From Epidermidibacterium keratini (lineage in GTDB: Bacteria; Actinomycetota; Actinomycetes; Mycobacteriales; Antricoccaceae): 64,000 nucleotides of DNA. The position numbers and the translations under genes were made by a program. The notes beneath the pieces were generated by a model. The model was not told the DNA's origin. It searched no databases and worked only from the letters and a program-made list of their open reading frames with translations. Below are positions 37,282 through 46,185 of the stretch, in pieces. How positions within the stretch are numbered: position 1 is the stretch's first letter; each line of letters begins with the position of its first letter. The stretch is from NCBI RefSeq assembly GCF_009834025.1, contig NZ_CP047156.1:434001-498000 (forward strand), read 5' to 3'.

Positions 37282-37866
37282 ATGCGCCGCCAGCTCCAGC
37301 GCTTCATCACGCCCGTTCGGACGCGTCTGGTCCAGGCGCCGGCGATCGCTAGGTGGGCAAGACGCAGGCGCGAACGCGAGGTCGTGGCCGGCGGACGTAT
37401 CCACGCCGGGCGAGCGCCTGTGACGTCAGCTCTGACGATCACCCCCGACTATCTGGACGCCTTCACGATCACCACCCAGTTCGTTGCCTCTCCTCGTGAG
37501 TGGATGATCGCGTGTTTCGAGCGCGGTTTGGAGCGCTCGGGCCGGGACCTCATCTTCGAGCGCATCCTCGCGCTGAACACCACGTCCGACGGAGCGCCCG
37601 GCACAGTCGCCGGGTGGTGCGTGGTCGGCGAGGACGACCGGAGCCTCACCATCGCGGCCAACGGCACACGCGTCGAGGTCAACCTCGTCATGGAGCGTGT
37701 CGAGGATGGGATGCGCCTGCTGACCGCAGTCCACGACCATTCGCGCATCGGCTATCTGCTGTGGAGAATCCTCAGCCAGGTACACCGCCGCCTGGCACCC
37801 GGCGTGCTTAGAACAGGAGCCGCCATCCTGCGCGGCGATCACGAGTCCGAACCCAGGGGTGACTGA
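37282..37866 (+). CDS. Unknown protein under TetR control, DUF2867-like
   Basis: A 194-residue protein with a basic N-terminus (RRQLQRFITPVRTRLV...) and a core DYLDAFTITTQFVASPREWMIACFERGL, then RVEVNLVMERVEDGMRLLTAVHDHSRIGYLLWRILSQVHR split by turns. The pattern resembles DUF2867-type proteins; I am not certain. GGAGATGTAG precedes the ATG. It is likely the target of the divergent TetR repressor. No signal peptide is evident. Confidence 0.6.
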   Translation: MRRQLQRFITPVRTRLVQAPAIARWARRRREREVVAGGRIHAGRAPVTSALTITPDYLDAFTITTQFVASPREWMIACFERGLERSGRDLIFERILALNTTSDGAPGTVAGWCVVGEDDRSLTIAANGTRVEVNLVMERVEDGMRLLTAVHDHSRIGYLLWRILSQVHRRLAPGVLRTGAAILRGDHESEPRGD

Positions 37867-37914
37867 GGAGACTTCTGCGCCAGAGCGAGGGCGATCCGAG
37901 CCTAGTGCTGCCAG

Positions 37915-39252
37915 CTAGGCATCGATCTTCAGCGAGCGCAGCTTGCGATACAGCGTCGTACGCCCGATGCCGAGCGCTTCGGCCGCGGCGCTTCGGTTGC
38001 CGCCGCTCGCCCGCAGCGCCTCAATGATGGCCTCGCGCTCCGAGCGGGCGAGGCCGCCGAGGTCACGACCGGCGGCGTTTTCGCGGATGGCTCTCGGCAA
38101 CTCGGCCTCGGTGACCATCGACCCGGACGAGCGGCGTACTGCCTCGTCAAGCACGCGCTCCAGCTCCGCGACGTTGCCCGGCCAGTCCCAGCGCATCAAG
38201 GCACGCATCGCTGGGGCGGTGACCACGACGTCGGGCGCGAGCGCGCGGACATACTCCGGAATCGCCTCACGAATGCGAGCAAGCGCAGGTAGCTCGACCG
38301 CGGGACCGGCCTGCGCCAGGCACGCACTGACGTGCCGTGGCGTCAGGTCGGGATCGGCGCACAGCACCAGCTGGGTGCGCTGCTCGCGCCGCACTGCCGC
38401 GACGACTCGGCGCAGTGCGGCCGCACCGTCAACGCTCAGCTCCTGCAGATGCCGCAGTACGACGACCTCGCCGTGGGCCAGGGTCGCACCCAACTCCACC
38501 CAGCAGTCAGCATCCAGCTCCCCCGCTGAGTGCACCGTGACCGACGAACGGCGAGACAGCATCCGCCTCGCCGTGCGCTGCTTGCCGATCGCGCTAGGCC
38601 CGAGCAGTACGACTACGCCGTACTCGTCCGCGACCGCCGCCAGCTCTTCGGCCACCGCATCGACCGGATGCAGTCGCTCCGGCTGCCGTGATGCCGAAGG
38701 CGTCGCGGATCGTCGAGATTCTTCAGGCATGAATGCGATCTCGAACGCCGGATGATCCACCGGTCCGGGTAACGCTCGCACGTCGATGGCCGTCGGAGCG
38801 CCTGCCACGTCGACGGTGATCCGCGCGGGCCAGCCGACATCGTGGCTCATCAGCGCATCCCAGATCCGCGCGTGGTCCGCGGGCGTGAGGAAAGCCAGAC
38901 CGCCAGGATCGGCGAGGACGGTATCGGCAGAGAGTACGGCGATCGGGCCGCGTGCTGCGCTCGACGCGCTCTCGTAGGCCTCCAACAGCGCCCGGCGCCT
39001 GCCGCTGACGAGCTCGCTCATCCGTTGCTCGATCTGGCGCGCCGTGCCCACCGTCAACGTCGTCATGATCGGGCTCGCCGATCGCGCAAGCGTGGTGAGA
39101 CTGAGCGATCCGGCGACGCGACGGGTGCGCGGGTCGATGATCGGCGCACCGGCGCAGGTCTCGCGCTCCAACGCATCGCCCCAGTGCTCAGCATCGCTGA
39201 CGACCAGACCGCGACGCTCCTCGATGACCGTGCCTAGTCCGTTGGTGCCCAC
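37915..39252 (-). CDS. AcoR-like regulator, C-terminal part (frameshifted gene)
   Basis: The 445 residues begin inside a GAF domain (GTNGLGTVIEERRGLVV, where AcoR-type proteins read VGTNGIGT) and continue with a degenerate AAA+ domain and a Fis-type helix-turn-helix (GGNRSAAAEALGIGRTTLYRKL). Walker A is GPSAIGKQ, lacking the final Ser/Thr; Walker B lacks its acidic pair, and no GAFTGA loop is present, so sigma-54 activation is not expected. The missing N-terminal part is in the overlapping frame just upstream (39234-39629). GTG 39252 could permit re-initiation, but family comparison points to one broken or frameshifted gene. Confidence 0.75.
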   Translation of the reverse strand: MGTNGLGTVIEERRGLVVSDAEHWGDALERETCAGAPIIDPRTRRVAGSLSLTTLARSASPIMTTLTVGTARQIEQRMSELVSGRRRALLEAYESASSAARGPIAVLSADTVLADPGGLAFLTPADHARIWDALMSHDVGWPARITVDVAGAPTAIDVRALPGPVDHPAFEIAFMPEESRRSATPSASRQPERLHPVDAVAEELAAVADEYGVVVLLGPSAIGKQRTARRMLSRRSSVTVHSAGELDADCWVELGATLAHGEVVVLRHLQELSVDGAAALRRVVAAVRREQRTQLVLCADPDLTPRHVSACLAQAGPAVELPALARIREAIPEYVRALAPDVVVTAPAMRALMRWDWPGNVAELERVLDEAVRRSSGSMVTEAELPRAIRENAAGRDLGGLARSEREAIIEALRASGGNRSAAAEALGIGRTTLYRKLRSLKIDA

Positions 39253-39629
39253 GGTCGCTCGGAGAAGTCGAAACCGGGCGATGCGCCAAAGCTGTCCAGC
39301 CGGGCGCGCTGCGCGGCAGACTGCACGGTGCGGTAGATGATGCGACCGCGAGCGTCGCTGATCAGCGCGGCGACCTCCATGTCGGCGAGGTCGTTCGCGA
39401 GCTGCTGCATGACTGGAAGCGCACCGCGATAGAGCAACGACTCGGTGTTGACCACGGCGATATCGCGATCGCCCAGCCGATGCGGCGCGACGCCTTGGGC
39501 AAGCGATCGACGCCAGCTGCGCTCGATCAGGTCGGGAATGGCGCCCGGCGTACTGCCGCCAAGCAGCCCATCAGCGATCAGGTTCTCCTTCGCCTCGCGA
39601 AGAAGATCGCTGCGCTCGCGTCGTGGCAT
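39234..39629 (-). CDS. AcoR-like regulator, N-terminal part (frameshifted gene)
   Basis: 131 residues matching the start of GAF-containing AcoR-type regulators: IPDLIERSWRRSLAQGVAPHRL, then GRIIYRTVQSAAQRARLDSFGASPGFDFSE. The family continues with the VGTNG sequence, which occurs in the other frame within the next few bases; here the frame instead reads RPWAPTD and stops at 39234. The two frames overlap by 19 nt. Divergent promoter elements toward the VOC and esterase genes lie upstream. Confidence 0.7.
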   Translation of the reverse strand: MPRRERSDLLREAKENLIADGLLGGSTPGAIPDLIERSWRRSLAQGVAPHRLGDRDIAVVNTESLLYRGALPVMQQLANDLADMEVAALISDARGRIIYRTVQSAAQRARLDSFGASPGFDFSERPWAPTD

Positions 39630-39705
39630 CGTTCCTCCGAATTGCTACCACTGTGCGACACAACACACCGCCTGTCCACTTCGCGCGAGGCCGACAGACA
39701 GCAGC

Positions 39706-40209
39706 TCAGCTCTCGCTGCCGGCCGGCGGGTCGGCGTGAATGCCTTCGAGTAGCCCGGTGGACTGGCCGATCTCCACCAGATAGCCGTCGGGATCGCGCA
39801 AATAGCAGCGGATTTCGGCCTTGCGGTCGATCGGCTCGGTGACGAACTCCGCGCCCTCACCCTTGGCATGCTGGTAGAAGGCGTCGATGTCAGCGACCCG
39901 CATGTTGAGGAAGGTCGAGACAGGGTCTGTTGGCTTAGGAGCCCGCAGCCAGATGTCCGGCTTGTCCGGGGTCGGGCCGCCGCCGGGGTTCATGATGATC
40001 CAGCTGTTGGCAAGCTTCACCGTCGCCGGGTTCTCCTCAAACACCACCTCGGCCCCGAAGACGCGGACGTAGAAGTCGATCGAGACCGCCACGTCGCGCA
40101 CCGTGAGGAACTGGGTCACGAGCAGGCCTTCGGTCGGAGCAGGAAACTCTGCAGCGCTCCCGGGCGGCTGCGCGCCGCTGGTGTTGCCTGGGTTCGTGGG
40201 CTCGCTCAT
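39706..40209 (-). CDS. VOC-family (glyoxalase/dioxygenase fold) protein
   Basis: A 167-residue vicinal-oxygen-chelate protein: LLVTQFLTVRDVAVSIDFYVRVFGAEVVF starts the first beta-alpha-beta module and YLRDPDGYLVEIGQSTG ends the second with its Glu ligand. ATG 40209 follows GGAGGA. It lies upstream of the regulator gene on the same strand and divergent from the esterase, so it may belong to the same ketone or xenobiotic module. Substrate unknown. Confidence 0.82.
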   Translation of the reverse strand: MSEPTNPGNTSGAQPPGSAAEFPAPTEGLLVTQFLTVRDVAVSIDFYVRVFGAEVVFEENPATVKLANSWIIMNPGGGPTPDKPDIWLRAPKPTDPVSTFLNMRVADIDAFYQHAKGEGAEFVTEPIDRKAEIRCYLRDPDGYLVEIGQSTGLLEGIHADPPAGSES

Positions 40210-40345
40210 GGATTCCTCCAGTACGCCGCCTGCCGCCCGCCCGGTCGCCGGCGACAGGACCGGCGCTGCTCGGGTCGGTCCTTCCACCCTGCGCGATCAC
40301 GCACGATCCGGTCAAGGCAGCGCCGCTACCTCAGACAACGCGCGG

Positions 40346-40377
40346 TGTTTCAGATTGGAACAGCCCAGTGTGAGACA
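40346..40377 (+). promoter_or_regulatory. Possible regulator sites before the esterase-BVMO operon
   Basis: TGTTTCA-GAT-TGGAACA (40346-40362) is a 17-bp near-palindrome; TGAGACA follows at 40371 and TCAGACA precedes at 40331, all variants of a TGTYYCA element. They lie about 100 bp before the esterase start, a fitting place for the AcoR-like protein. Confidence 0.4.
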
Positions 40378-40466
40378 TCGGCGCGACAGTGAGTTGTGCC
40401 GCGCGACAGCCGCGCCGCCGCTTCCTGCACCGGCAAGCCCCGCCGGCCCGACCGAGGAGTCTGATT

Positions 40467-41375
40467 ATGAGCAAGACCGACGATCCCGACGTACTGCGCC
40501 GCCTCTACGAGGGCTGGTCGCAGCGCATGGCCGCCAACCCCGAGATGGGGATGGATGACATGCGGTCGATGTTCGACGAGTGGCACCAGGCCACTGCCGA
40601 ACCCGATGGTGTGCGGTACGCCGAAGACGAGGTCGGCGGCGTACCGGGCATCTGGGCGGTCCCGGACGGAGCCGACGAGTCCAAGGTCGTGCTCTACACC
40701 CATGGCGGCGGTTTTGCCGTGGGCTCGGCGGCCAGTCACCGCAAGTTTGCCGGCCACCTGGCCAAAGCGCTCGGCACGCGCGCCTTCGTCGTCGACTACC
40801 GCCGCTCTCCCGAAGCGCCTTTTCCCGCCCAGCTGGACGACTCGGTCGCGGTGTTCCGCGCGCTCGTGTCCGAGCATGGGATCAAGCCGGAAAACATCAC
40901 CACCAGCGGTGACAGCGCAGGCGGCAACTTGGCGATCTCGATTCCTCTCAGGCTTCGCGACGACGGCGACGAGCTGCCCGGCGCGGTGATCGCGTTTTCG
41001 CCCTGGCTCGACATGGAGCACACCGGCGCGACGCTGGACTCGAACTCCGCGACCGATGCACTGGTGCAGAAGCCGATCCTGGAAGGAATGTCGACGATGT
41101 TCGTCGGCGAGGGCAACGATGCAGCACGCACCAACCCACTTGCCAATCCGCTCTACGCGGACTTCTCCGGCTACCCGCGCATGTGGGTCGACGCCGGAAC
41201 GCACGAGACGTTGCAGGACAACGCCGAGAAGGTCCACGAGAAGGCGACCGCGGACGGCGCCGACTCCACGCTGAACCTGGTCGATGGCCAGCAGCACGTC
41301 TTTGTCTTCATGGCCGGCAAGGCCAAGGTCGCCGACGACGAGCTCGCAGCGATCGCGAAGTGGCACAAGAAGTAA
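40467..41375 (+). CDS. Alpha/beta hydrolase, HSL-type esterase
   Basis: A 302-residue esterase of the hormone-sensitive-lipase group: oxyanion motif HGGGFAVGS, nucleophile GDSAGG, and a C-terminal Asp and His in VDAGTHETLQDN and DGQQHVFVF. ATG 40467 has GAGGAG 8-13 nt upstream. It is 15 nt before the BVMO gene. Esterases of this type cleave the esters made by BVMOs, so the pair can turn a ketone into an alcohol and an acid. Confidence 0.9.
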   Translation: MSKTDDPDVLRRLYEGWSQRMAANPEMGMDDMRSMFDEWHQATAEPDGVRYAEDEVGGVPGIWAVPDGADESKVVLYTHGGGFAVGSAASHRKFAGHLAKALGTRAFVVDYRRSPEAPFPAQLDDSVAVFRALVSEHGIKPENITTSGDSAGGNLAISIPLRLRDDGDELPGAVIAFSPWLDMEHTGATLDSNSATDALVQKPILEGMSTMFVGEGNDAARTNPLANPLYADFSGYPRMWVDAGTHETLQDNAEKVHEKATADGADSTLNLVDGQQHVFVFMAGKAKVADDELAAIAKWHKK

Positions 41376-41390
41376 CGAGGAGAATTACCC

Positions 41391-43022
41391 ATGAGCGCAC
41401 CAACCACCGAACGACAGGCCACCGACGAGCGGCAGGTCACGACGTACGACGCCATCGTGATCGGCGCCGGCTTCGGCGGCATCTACCAGCTCAAGCGGCT
41501 TCGCGATGACCTCGGGCTGAGCTGCCTGCTGCTGGAGAAGGGCGCCGGAGTCGGCGGCACCTGGTTCTGGAACCGCTACCCCGGCGCGATGTCCGACACC
41601 GAGAGCTTCGTCTACCGCTACTCCTTCGACAAAGAACTCTTGCAGGAGTGGGAATATGACACCAGCTACCTGCATCAGCCGAAGGTGCTGAAGTACCTTG
41701 AGGCGGTCGTCGACAAGCACGACCTGGCCAAGGACATGCTCCTGGGCACCGAGGTCACCGAGATGAAGTACGACGATGACTCCCAGACGTGGACGGTGAC
41801 AGCCGCCGACGGTTCGGCGTACACCGGGCGGTTCTTGGTCACTGGCCTAGGGCTGCTCTCGGCGACCAACCTGCCGGACTTCCCAGGCTTGGACGACTTT
41901 GCCGGCGAGAAGTACCACACCGGCGCCTTCCCGGCCGGGGTCACCTACGAAGGCAAACGCGTCGGCGTCATCGGCACCGGCTCGACCGGCGTCCAGGTCA
42001 TCACCGCGATCGCGCCGCAGGTCGAGCACCTGACCGTGTTCCAGCGCTCTGCGCAGTACAGCGTGCCAAGTGGGTTTGCCCCGGTCGACCAGCAGTACCT
42101 CGACGACGTACGCAGCCGGTACGACGACATCTGGTCGCAGGTCAAAGACTCCATCTGCGGCTTCGGCTTCGTCGAGAGCGAGACGCCGGCGATGAGCGTG
42201 TCGCCGCAGGAGCGGCAGCGGATCTTCCAGGAGAACTGGGACAAGGGCAACGGCTTCCGCTTCATGTTCGGCACCTTCAGCGATATCGCCGCCGACCCGG
42301 AGGCCAACGAGGCGGCGTGCGAGTTCATTCGGGGCAAGATCGCCGAGATCGTCAAGGACCCCGAGAAGGCACGCAAGCTGACCCCGACCCAGCCGTACGC
42401 CAAGCGTCCGCTGTGCGATGCCGGCTACTACGAGCGCTACAACCAGGACAACGTCGACATCGTCTCGCTGCCGGAGACCCCGATCGAGGCCTTCACCAAG
42501 AAGGGGATCCGGACCGCGGACGGCGTTGAGCACGAGCTCGACATGGTCATCTTCGCCACCGGATTCGATGCCGTCGACGGCAACTACATGCGGATGAAGA
42601 TCAAGGGCCGTGACGGCGAGACGATCCAGCAGCACTGGGCCGACGGACCGACCAGCTACCTGGGCATGACGGTGCCGAACTTTCCCAACCTGTTTATGAT
42701 CTTGGGCCCGAACGGGCCTTTCGCAAACCTGCCGCCGGCTATCGAGGTGCAGGTCGACTGGATCACCGACGCCATCGCGCAGACGCTTCGCCAGGGCGCC
42801 ACGACCTTCGAGGCCGACGCCAAGGCCGAGGAAGACTGGACGGTGACTTGCAAGGAGATCGCCGACACGACGCTCTTCCCGAAGACCGACTCGTGGATCT
42901 TCGGCGCCAATATCCCCGGCAAGAAGAACACGGTGATGTTCTACATGGGCGGGCTCGGCGCCTACGGGCAGATCCTGCGCGACGTCGAGTCAAACGACTT
43001 CGAGGGCTTCACGATCACCTAG
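41391..43022 (+). CDS. Flavin-dependent Baeyer-Villiger-type monooxygenase
   Basis: FAD- and NADPH-dependent monooxygenase of 543 residues. First Rossmann motif GAGFGGIYQLKRL, then the BVMO fingerprint FAGEKYHTGAFP (F-x-G-x3-H-x3-[W/F]-P, with Phe in place of the usual Trp), second Rossmann motif GVIGTGSTGVQVI, and ATGFDAVDG near the C-terminal part. Length fits cyclohexanone- or acetone-monooxygenase types. ACGAGGAG precedes the ATG. Co-transcribed with the esterase. The actual ketone is unknown. Confidence 0.92.
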   Translation: MSAPTTERQATDERQVTTYDAIVIGAGFGGIYQLKRLRDDLGLSCLLLEKGAGVGGTWFWNRYPGAMSDTESFVYRYSFDKELLQEWEYDTSYLHQPKVLKYLEAVVDKHDLAKDMLLGTEVTEMKYDDDSQTWTVTAADGSAYTGRFLVTGLGLLSATNLPDFPGLDDFAGEKYHTGAFPAGVTYEGKRVGVIGTGSTGVQVITAIAPQVEHLTVFQRSAQYSVPSGFAPVDQQYLDDVRSRYDDIWSQVKDSICGFGFVESETPAMSVSPQERQRIFQENWDKGNGFRFMFGTFSDIAADPEANEAACEFIRGKIAEIVKDPEKARKLTPTQPYAKRPLCDAGYYERYNQDNVDIVSLPETPIEAFTKKGIRTADGVEHELDMVIFATGFDAVDGNYMRMKIKGRDGETIQQHWADGPTSYLGMTVPNFPNLFMILGPNGPFANLPPAIEVQVDWITDAIAQTLRQGATTFEADAKAEEDWTVTCKEIADTTLFPKTDSWIFGANIPGKKNTVMFYMGGLGAYGQILRDVESNDFEGFTIT

Positions 43023-43079
43023 GCGGCGAGCCTCGCCGTACTCCCCCTCACCTCCGTGGATGCGGCGTCGGGACGCGAC

Positions 43080-43085
43080 TAGGCT
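43080..43085 (+). promoter_or_regulatory. -10 box TAGGCT of lpd
   Basis: TAGGCT is exactly 6 nt before ATG 43092, favouring that start over GTG 43086. Confidence 0.5.
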
Positions 43086-43091
43086 GTGGTC

Positions 43092-44489
43092 ATGGCTGAC
43101 TTTGATGTTGTTGTTCTCGGCGCCGGTCCCGGCGGTTATGTCGCGGCGATCCGGGCCGCGCAGCTCGGCAAGAAGGTCGCGGTCGTCGAGGCGAAGTACT
43201 GGGGCGGTGTGTGCCTGAACGTGGGGTGCATTCCGTCGAAGGCGCTGCTGCGCAACGCCGAGATCTCGCACATCCTCACCAAGGAGAAGGACACCTTCGG
43301 GATCAGCGGCGACGCCACGATGGACTACGGCTCCGCGCACGCGCGCAGCCGCAAGGTCAGCGAGAAGATCGTCGGCGGCGTGCACTACCTGATGAAGAAG
43401 AACAAGATCACCGAGATCCACGGCTGGGGCACCCTCACCGGGCCGAAGTCGATGGACATCAAGCTCAACGACGGTGGGGAGCAGTCGATCACCTTCGACA
43501 ACCTCATCCTGAACACCGGCGCAACGACCCGGCTGATCCCCGGCACCAAGCTGTCTGAGCGCGTGGTCACCTACGAGGAGCAGATCCTCGATCCGAACCT
43601 GCCGGAGTCGATCATCATCGCCGGCTCAGGCGCGATCGGCGTGGAGTTTGCCTACGTGATGGCCAACTACGGCGTCGATGTGACGATCGTGGAGTTCCTC
43701 GACCGCATGGTCCCGACCGAGGATCCTGCGGTCTCCAAGGAGCTCGCCAAGCACTACAAGAAGCTCGGCGTCAAGGTCATGACCTCGACCAAGGTCGAGT
43801 CGATCGACGACTCCGGCGACAAGGTCAAGATCACCGTGTCCCAGGCCGGCGGCGGCGAGCAGCAGGTGCTCGAGACCGACAAGGTGCTGCAGGCGATCGG
43901 CTTCGCGCCGCGTCTCGACGGCTACGGACTCGAGGCAACCGGCGTGGCCACCACGGACCGCGGGGCGATCGAGATCGACGACTACATGCGCACCAACGTC
44001 GACGGCGTCTACGCGATCGGCGACGTGACGGCCAAGCTCATGCTGGCCCACACTGCCGAAGCACAGGGCGTCGTAGCCTCGGAAACCATCGCCGGCGCCG
44101 AGACGATGCCGGTCGACTACGACATGATCCCGCGGGCGACGTACTGCCAGCCGCAGATCGCCTCGTTCGGCTACACCGAAGAGCAGGCCAAGGACAAGGG
44201 GTACGACGTCAAGACGGCGCAGTTCCCCTTCTCGGCCAACGGCAAGGCTGCCGGGCTCGGCGAGACGTCCGGGTTCGTGAAGGTCGTCGCCGACGCAAAG
44301 TACAACGAGATCCTCGGCGCGCACATGATCGGCCCCGAGGTCACCGAGCTGCTGCCCTCGCTCACCCTGGCCCAGAAGTGGGACCTGACCGCAGACGAGG
44401 TGGCCCGCAACATCTTCGCCCACCCGACGCTCACCGAGGCGATCAAGGAGTCCGTCGAGGGCATCGCCGGACACATGATCAACCTTTAA
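43092..44489 (+). CDS. lpd: Dihydrolipoamide dehydrogenase
   Basis: FAD enzyme (E3) of 465 residues that reoxidises lipoyl groups of 2-oxoacid dehydrogenases, such as the E2 at 20.6 kb. FAD motif [18 protein letters not shown], redox disulfide [19 protein letters not shown] motif [14 protein letters not shown], and the C-terminal His-Glu pair in [12 protein letters not shown]. It has its own leaderless promoter and terminators, so it is separate from the BVMO operon. Confidence 0.96.
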   Translation: MADFDVVVLGAGPGGYVAAIRAAQLGKKVAVVEAKYWGGVCLNVGCIPSKALLRNAEISHILTKEKDTFGISGDATMDYGSAHARSRKVSEKIVGGVHYLMKKNKITEIHGWGTLTGPKSMDIKLNDGGEQSITFDNLILNTGATTRLIPGTKLSERVVTYEEQILDPNLPESIIIAGSGAIGVEFAYVMANYGVDVTIVEFLDRMVPTEDPAVSKELAKHYKKLGVKVMTSTKVESIDDSGDKVKITVSQAGGGEQQVLETDKVLQAIGFAPRLDGYGLEATGVATTDRGAIEIDDYMRTNVDGVYAIGDVTAKLMLAHTAEAQGVVASETIAGAETMPVDYDMIPRATYCQPQIASFGYTEEQAKDKGYDVKTAQFPFSANGKAAGLGETSGFVKVVADAKYNEILGAHMIGPEVTELLPSLTLAQKWDLTADEVARNIFAHPTLTEAIKESVEGIAGHMINL

Positions 44490-44498
44490 AGATTGCTT

Positions 44499-44524
44499 GG
44501 CGAACCGGATTTGTCCGGGTCGCC
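44499..44524 (+). terminator. lpd terminator 1
   Basis: GGCGA and CCGGA (44499-44509) pair with TCCGG and TCGCC (44514-44524) around TTTG, with one A-G mismatch. Confidence 0.6.
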
Positions 44525-44552
44525 GAGCTCGGTCGAGACCGCTCGACCCGCA

Positions 44553-44598
44553 CGCCGCCACAGCCAGCCGGTGGACCCACTCGCGCGCTGTGGCGGCG
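44553..44598 (+). terminator. lpd terminator 2
   Basis: A 12-bp perfect stem (CGCCGCCACAGC with its complement at 44587-44598) is followed by TATTTTGTG. Confidence 0.8.
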
Positions 44599-44686
44599 TA
44601 TTTTGTGTCGCTGTCGCCGCACGGGAGAACCCTTATGCCGCAGTGAGAATCCGCTGCGGCCGCCCCCACACGACGAAGGAGAAGAC

Positions 44687-45520
44687 ATGACCACCACGAC
44701 CGTCACGTCCGATCAGGCTGGTACGCCGAACCTGTATGTCGAAGACTCCGGCGGCGACGGGCGTCCCGTCGTACTCATCCACGGCTGGCCGCTGTCCGGC
44801 GAGTCCTGGAAGGAGCAGCTATCGGCGCTGACCGACGCGGGCTACCGCGTCATCACCTACGACCGGCGCGGCTTCGGGCGCTCCGACAAGCCCGAGTCCG
44901 GGTTCGACTACGACACGCTCGCCGGTGACCTCGCAGCCATCATCGAGCAGCTTGACCTTCGCGATGTCACGCTCGTCGGGTTCTCGATGGGTGGCGGCGA
45001 GGTCGCGCGGTACGTCGCTAACCACGGCGAGGATCGGCTGCACAGCATCGTGTTTGCCGCCGCCGTGCCGCCGTACCTGTTGCAGAGCGACGACAACCCG
45101 GACGGCCCGCTGACTGAGGACGCGGCGAACGAGATGGAGCAGGGCGTGCGCGATGATCGCGATGCGTTCTTTGACGACTTCAGCACCCAGTTCTTCTCGG
45201 CCGGTGACGAGCTCAAGGTCACCGAGGCGCAGCGCCAAGAGGCCATCGGGCTCGCTAAGCAGGCCGGCGAGGCCGCCCTGTTGGGATGCATGGAGTCCTT
45301 CGGCACCACCGACTTCCGCGACGATCTGAGCAAGGTGAGCGTGCCGACGCTGGTCATTCACGGGGACAGCGACGCCATCGTCCCGGTCGAGGGCTCGGGC
45401 CAGCGCACTCACGACGCCGTCGAAGGATCGCAGATCGTCGTCATTGCAGAGGGCCCACACGGGCTCAACGTCAGCCATCCCGACGAGTTCAACCGTACGC
45501 TGCTGGAGTTTCTGGCCTAG
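44687..45520 (+). CDS. Alpha/beta hydrolase, haloperoxidase/esterase type
   Basis: A 277-residue hydrolase: VVLIHGWPLSGESW (oxyanion region), VTLVGFSMGGGEVARYV with the nucleophile Ser, Asp in VIHGDSDAIVP, and His in AEGPHGLNVSHPDEF. The GFSMGGGE and DRRGFGRSDKP pieces are typical of cofactor-free bacterial chloroperoxidases, many of which are really esterases. AAGGAG precedes the ATG. A hairpin terminator follows. Confidence 0.88.
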   Translation: MTTTTVTSDQAGTPNLYVEDSGGDGRPVVLIHGWPLSGESWKEQLSALTDAGYRVITYDRRGFGRSDKPESGFDYDTLAGDLAAIIEQLDLRDVTLVGFSMGGGEVARYVANHGEDRLHSIVFAAAVPPYLLQSDDNPDGPLTEDAANEMEQGVRDDRDAFFDDFSTQFFSAGDELKVTEAQRQEAIGLAKQAGEAALLGCMESFGTTDFRDDLSKVSVPTLVIHGDSDAIVPVEGSGQRTHDAVEGSQIVVIAEGPHGLNVSHPDEFNRTLLEFLA

Positions 45521-45538
45521 CGCCTGCTGCGGATTCTG

Positions 45539-45572
45539 ACCGGCGGTGTCACCTATCGGTGACGCCGCCGGT
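45539..45572 (+). terminator. Terminator overlapping the tetR 3' end
   Basis: A 15-bp stem with one wobble (45539-45553 with 45558-45572), loop TATC, then CTCGTTTTTCG on the plus strand. The hairpin includes the last codons of the converging TetR gene. Confidence 0.85.
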
Positions 45573-46151
45573 CTCGTTTTTCGCTGCGGTCTCGACGATC
45601 CCGGCGAGCAACCACCGCAGTCCAAGGTCGAAATGCTGACGAGCCACGCGCTCGGAGACAGCGAGCCTGCCCTCGCTACCGGTCGTCGCGAACGCGGCCG
45701 AGCCAATCGCGTGCACCACGAGCACCCGGCGAGCAGCATCGACGTCCTCTGCTCCTATGCGGCCGAGCAGGTGGTTCATGATGTCGCCGAGCGCGAGCGC
45801 GTTAGGTCCACGAGATCCCTGCCGTGATAGGAAACTTGGCACCAGATCGCGGTGCCCCACGAGTACGGCGTACGTCGAGGTCATGATGCGCTCGAGCGCG
45901 GCAATCGGGTCGGCCGCCTGCGGTGATGCTCGGCGTACCTCGCCGAGTACGTTGTCGAGCACCCCGTCGATCACATCGTCTTTGCTGTCAACGTGGGCAT
46001 ATAGAGCGTTCGGGGTCACGTCAAGGCGCGTTGCTAGCGTGCGCATGCTGAGCGCTCCGGCGCCGGCGTCCGCGACGATGTCGCCCGCCGCCTCGATGAT
46101 CTGCGCTCGGGTCAGTCCCGCGCTCTGTCCTCGGCCTCGACTCGCTGGCAT
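45549..46151 (-). CDS. TetR-family regulator
   Basis: A 200-residue repressor: LTRAQIIEAAGDIVADAGAGALSMRTLATRLDVTPNALYAHVDSKDDVIDGVL is spread over the N-terminal DNA-binding part; the rest has the TetR C-terminal type with RHFDLGLRWLLAG-like ending (RQHFDLGLRWLL). ATG 46151 gives a standard length; the longer frame runs through the repeat array. The site ACACCGTCCAAT upstream recurs before the gene at 46441, so both genes may be targets. Confidence 0.87.
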   Translation of the reverse strand: MPASRGRGQSAGLTRAQIIEAAGDIVADAGAGALSMRTLATRLDVTPNALYAHVDSKDDVIDGVLDNVLGEVRRASPQAADPIAALERIMTSTYAVLVGHRDLVPSFLSRQGSRGPNALALGDIMNHLLGRIGAEDVDAARRVLVVHAIGSAAFATTGSEGRLAVSERVARQHFDLGLRWLLAGIVETAAKNETGGVTDR

Positions 46152-46162
46152 CCCGTTAATAT

Positions 46163-46174
46163 ACACCGTCCAAT
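46163..46174. promoter_or_regulatory. Possible TetR site, copy 1
   Basis: ACACCGTCCAAT (TTGGACGGTGT type on the minus strand), 11 nt upstream of the tetR start. Confidence 0.5.
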
Positions 46175-46185
46175 ACCAGATCCGA

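Noticed and set aside
37915-39252. Sigma-54-dependent activator
   Set aside because: No GAFTGA loop, damaged Walker motifs, and actinobacteria generally lack sigma-54.
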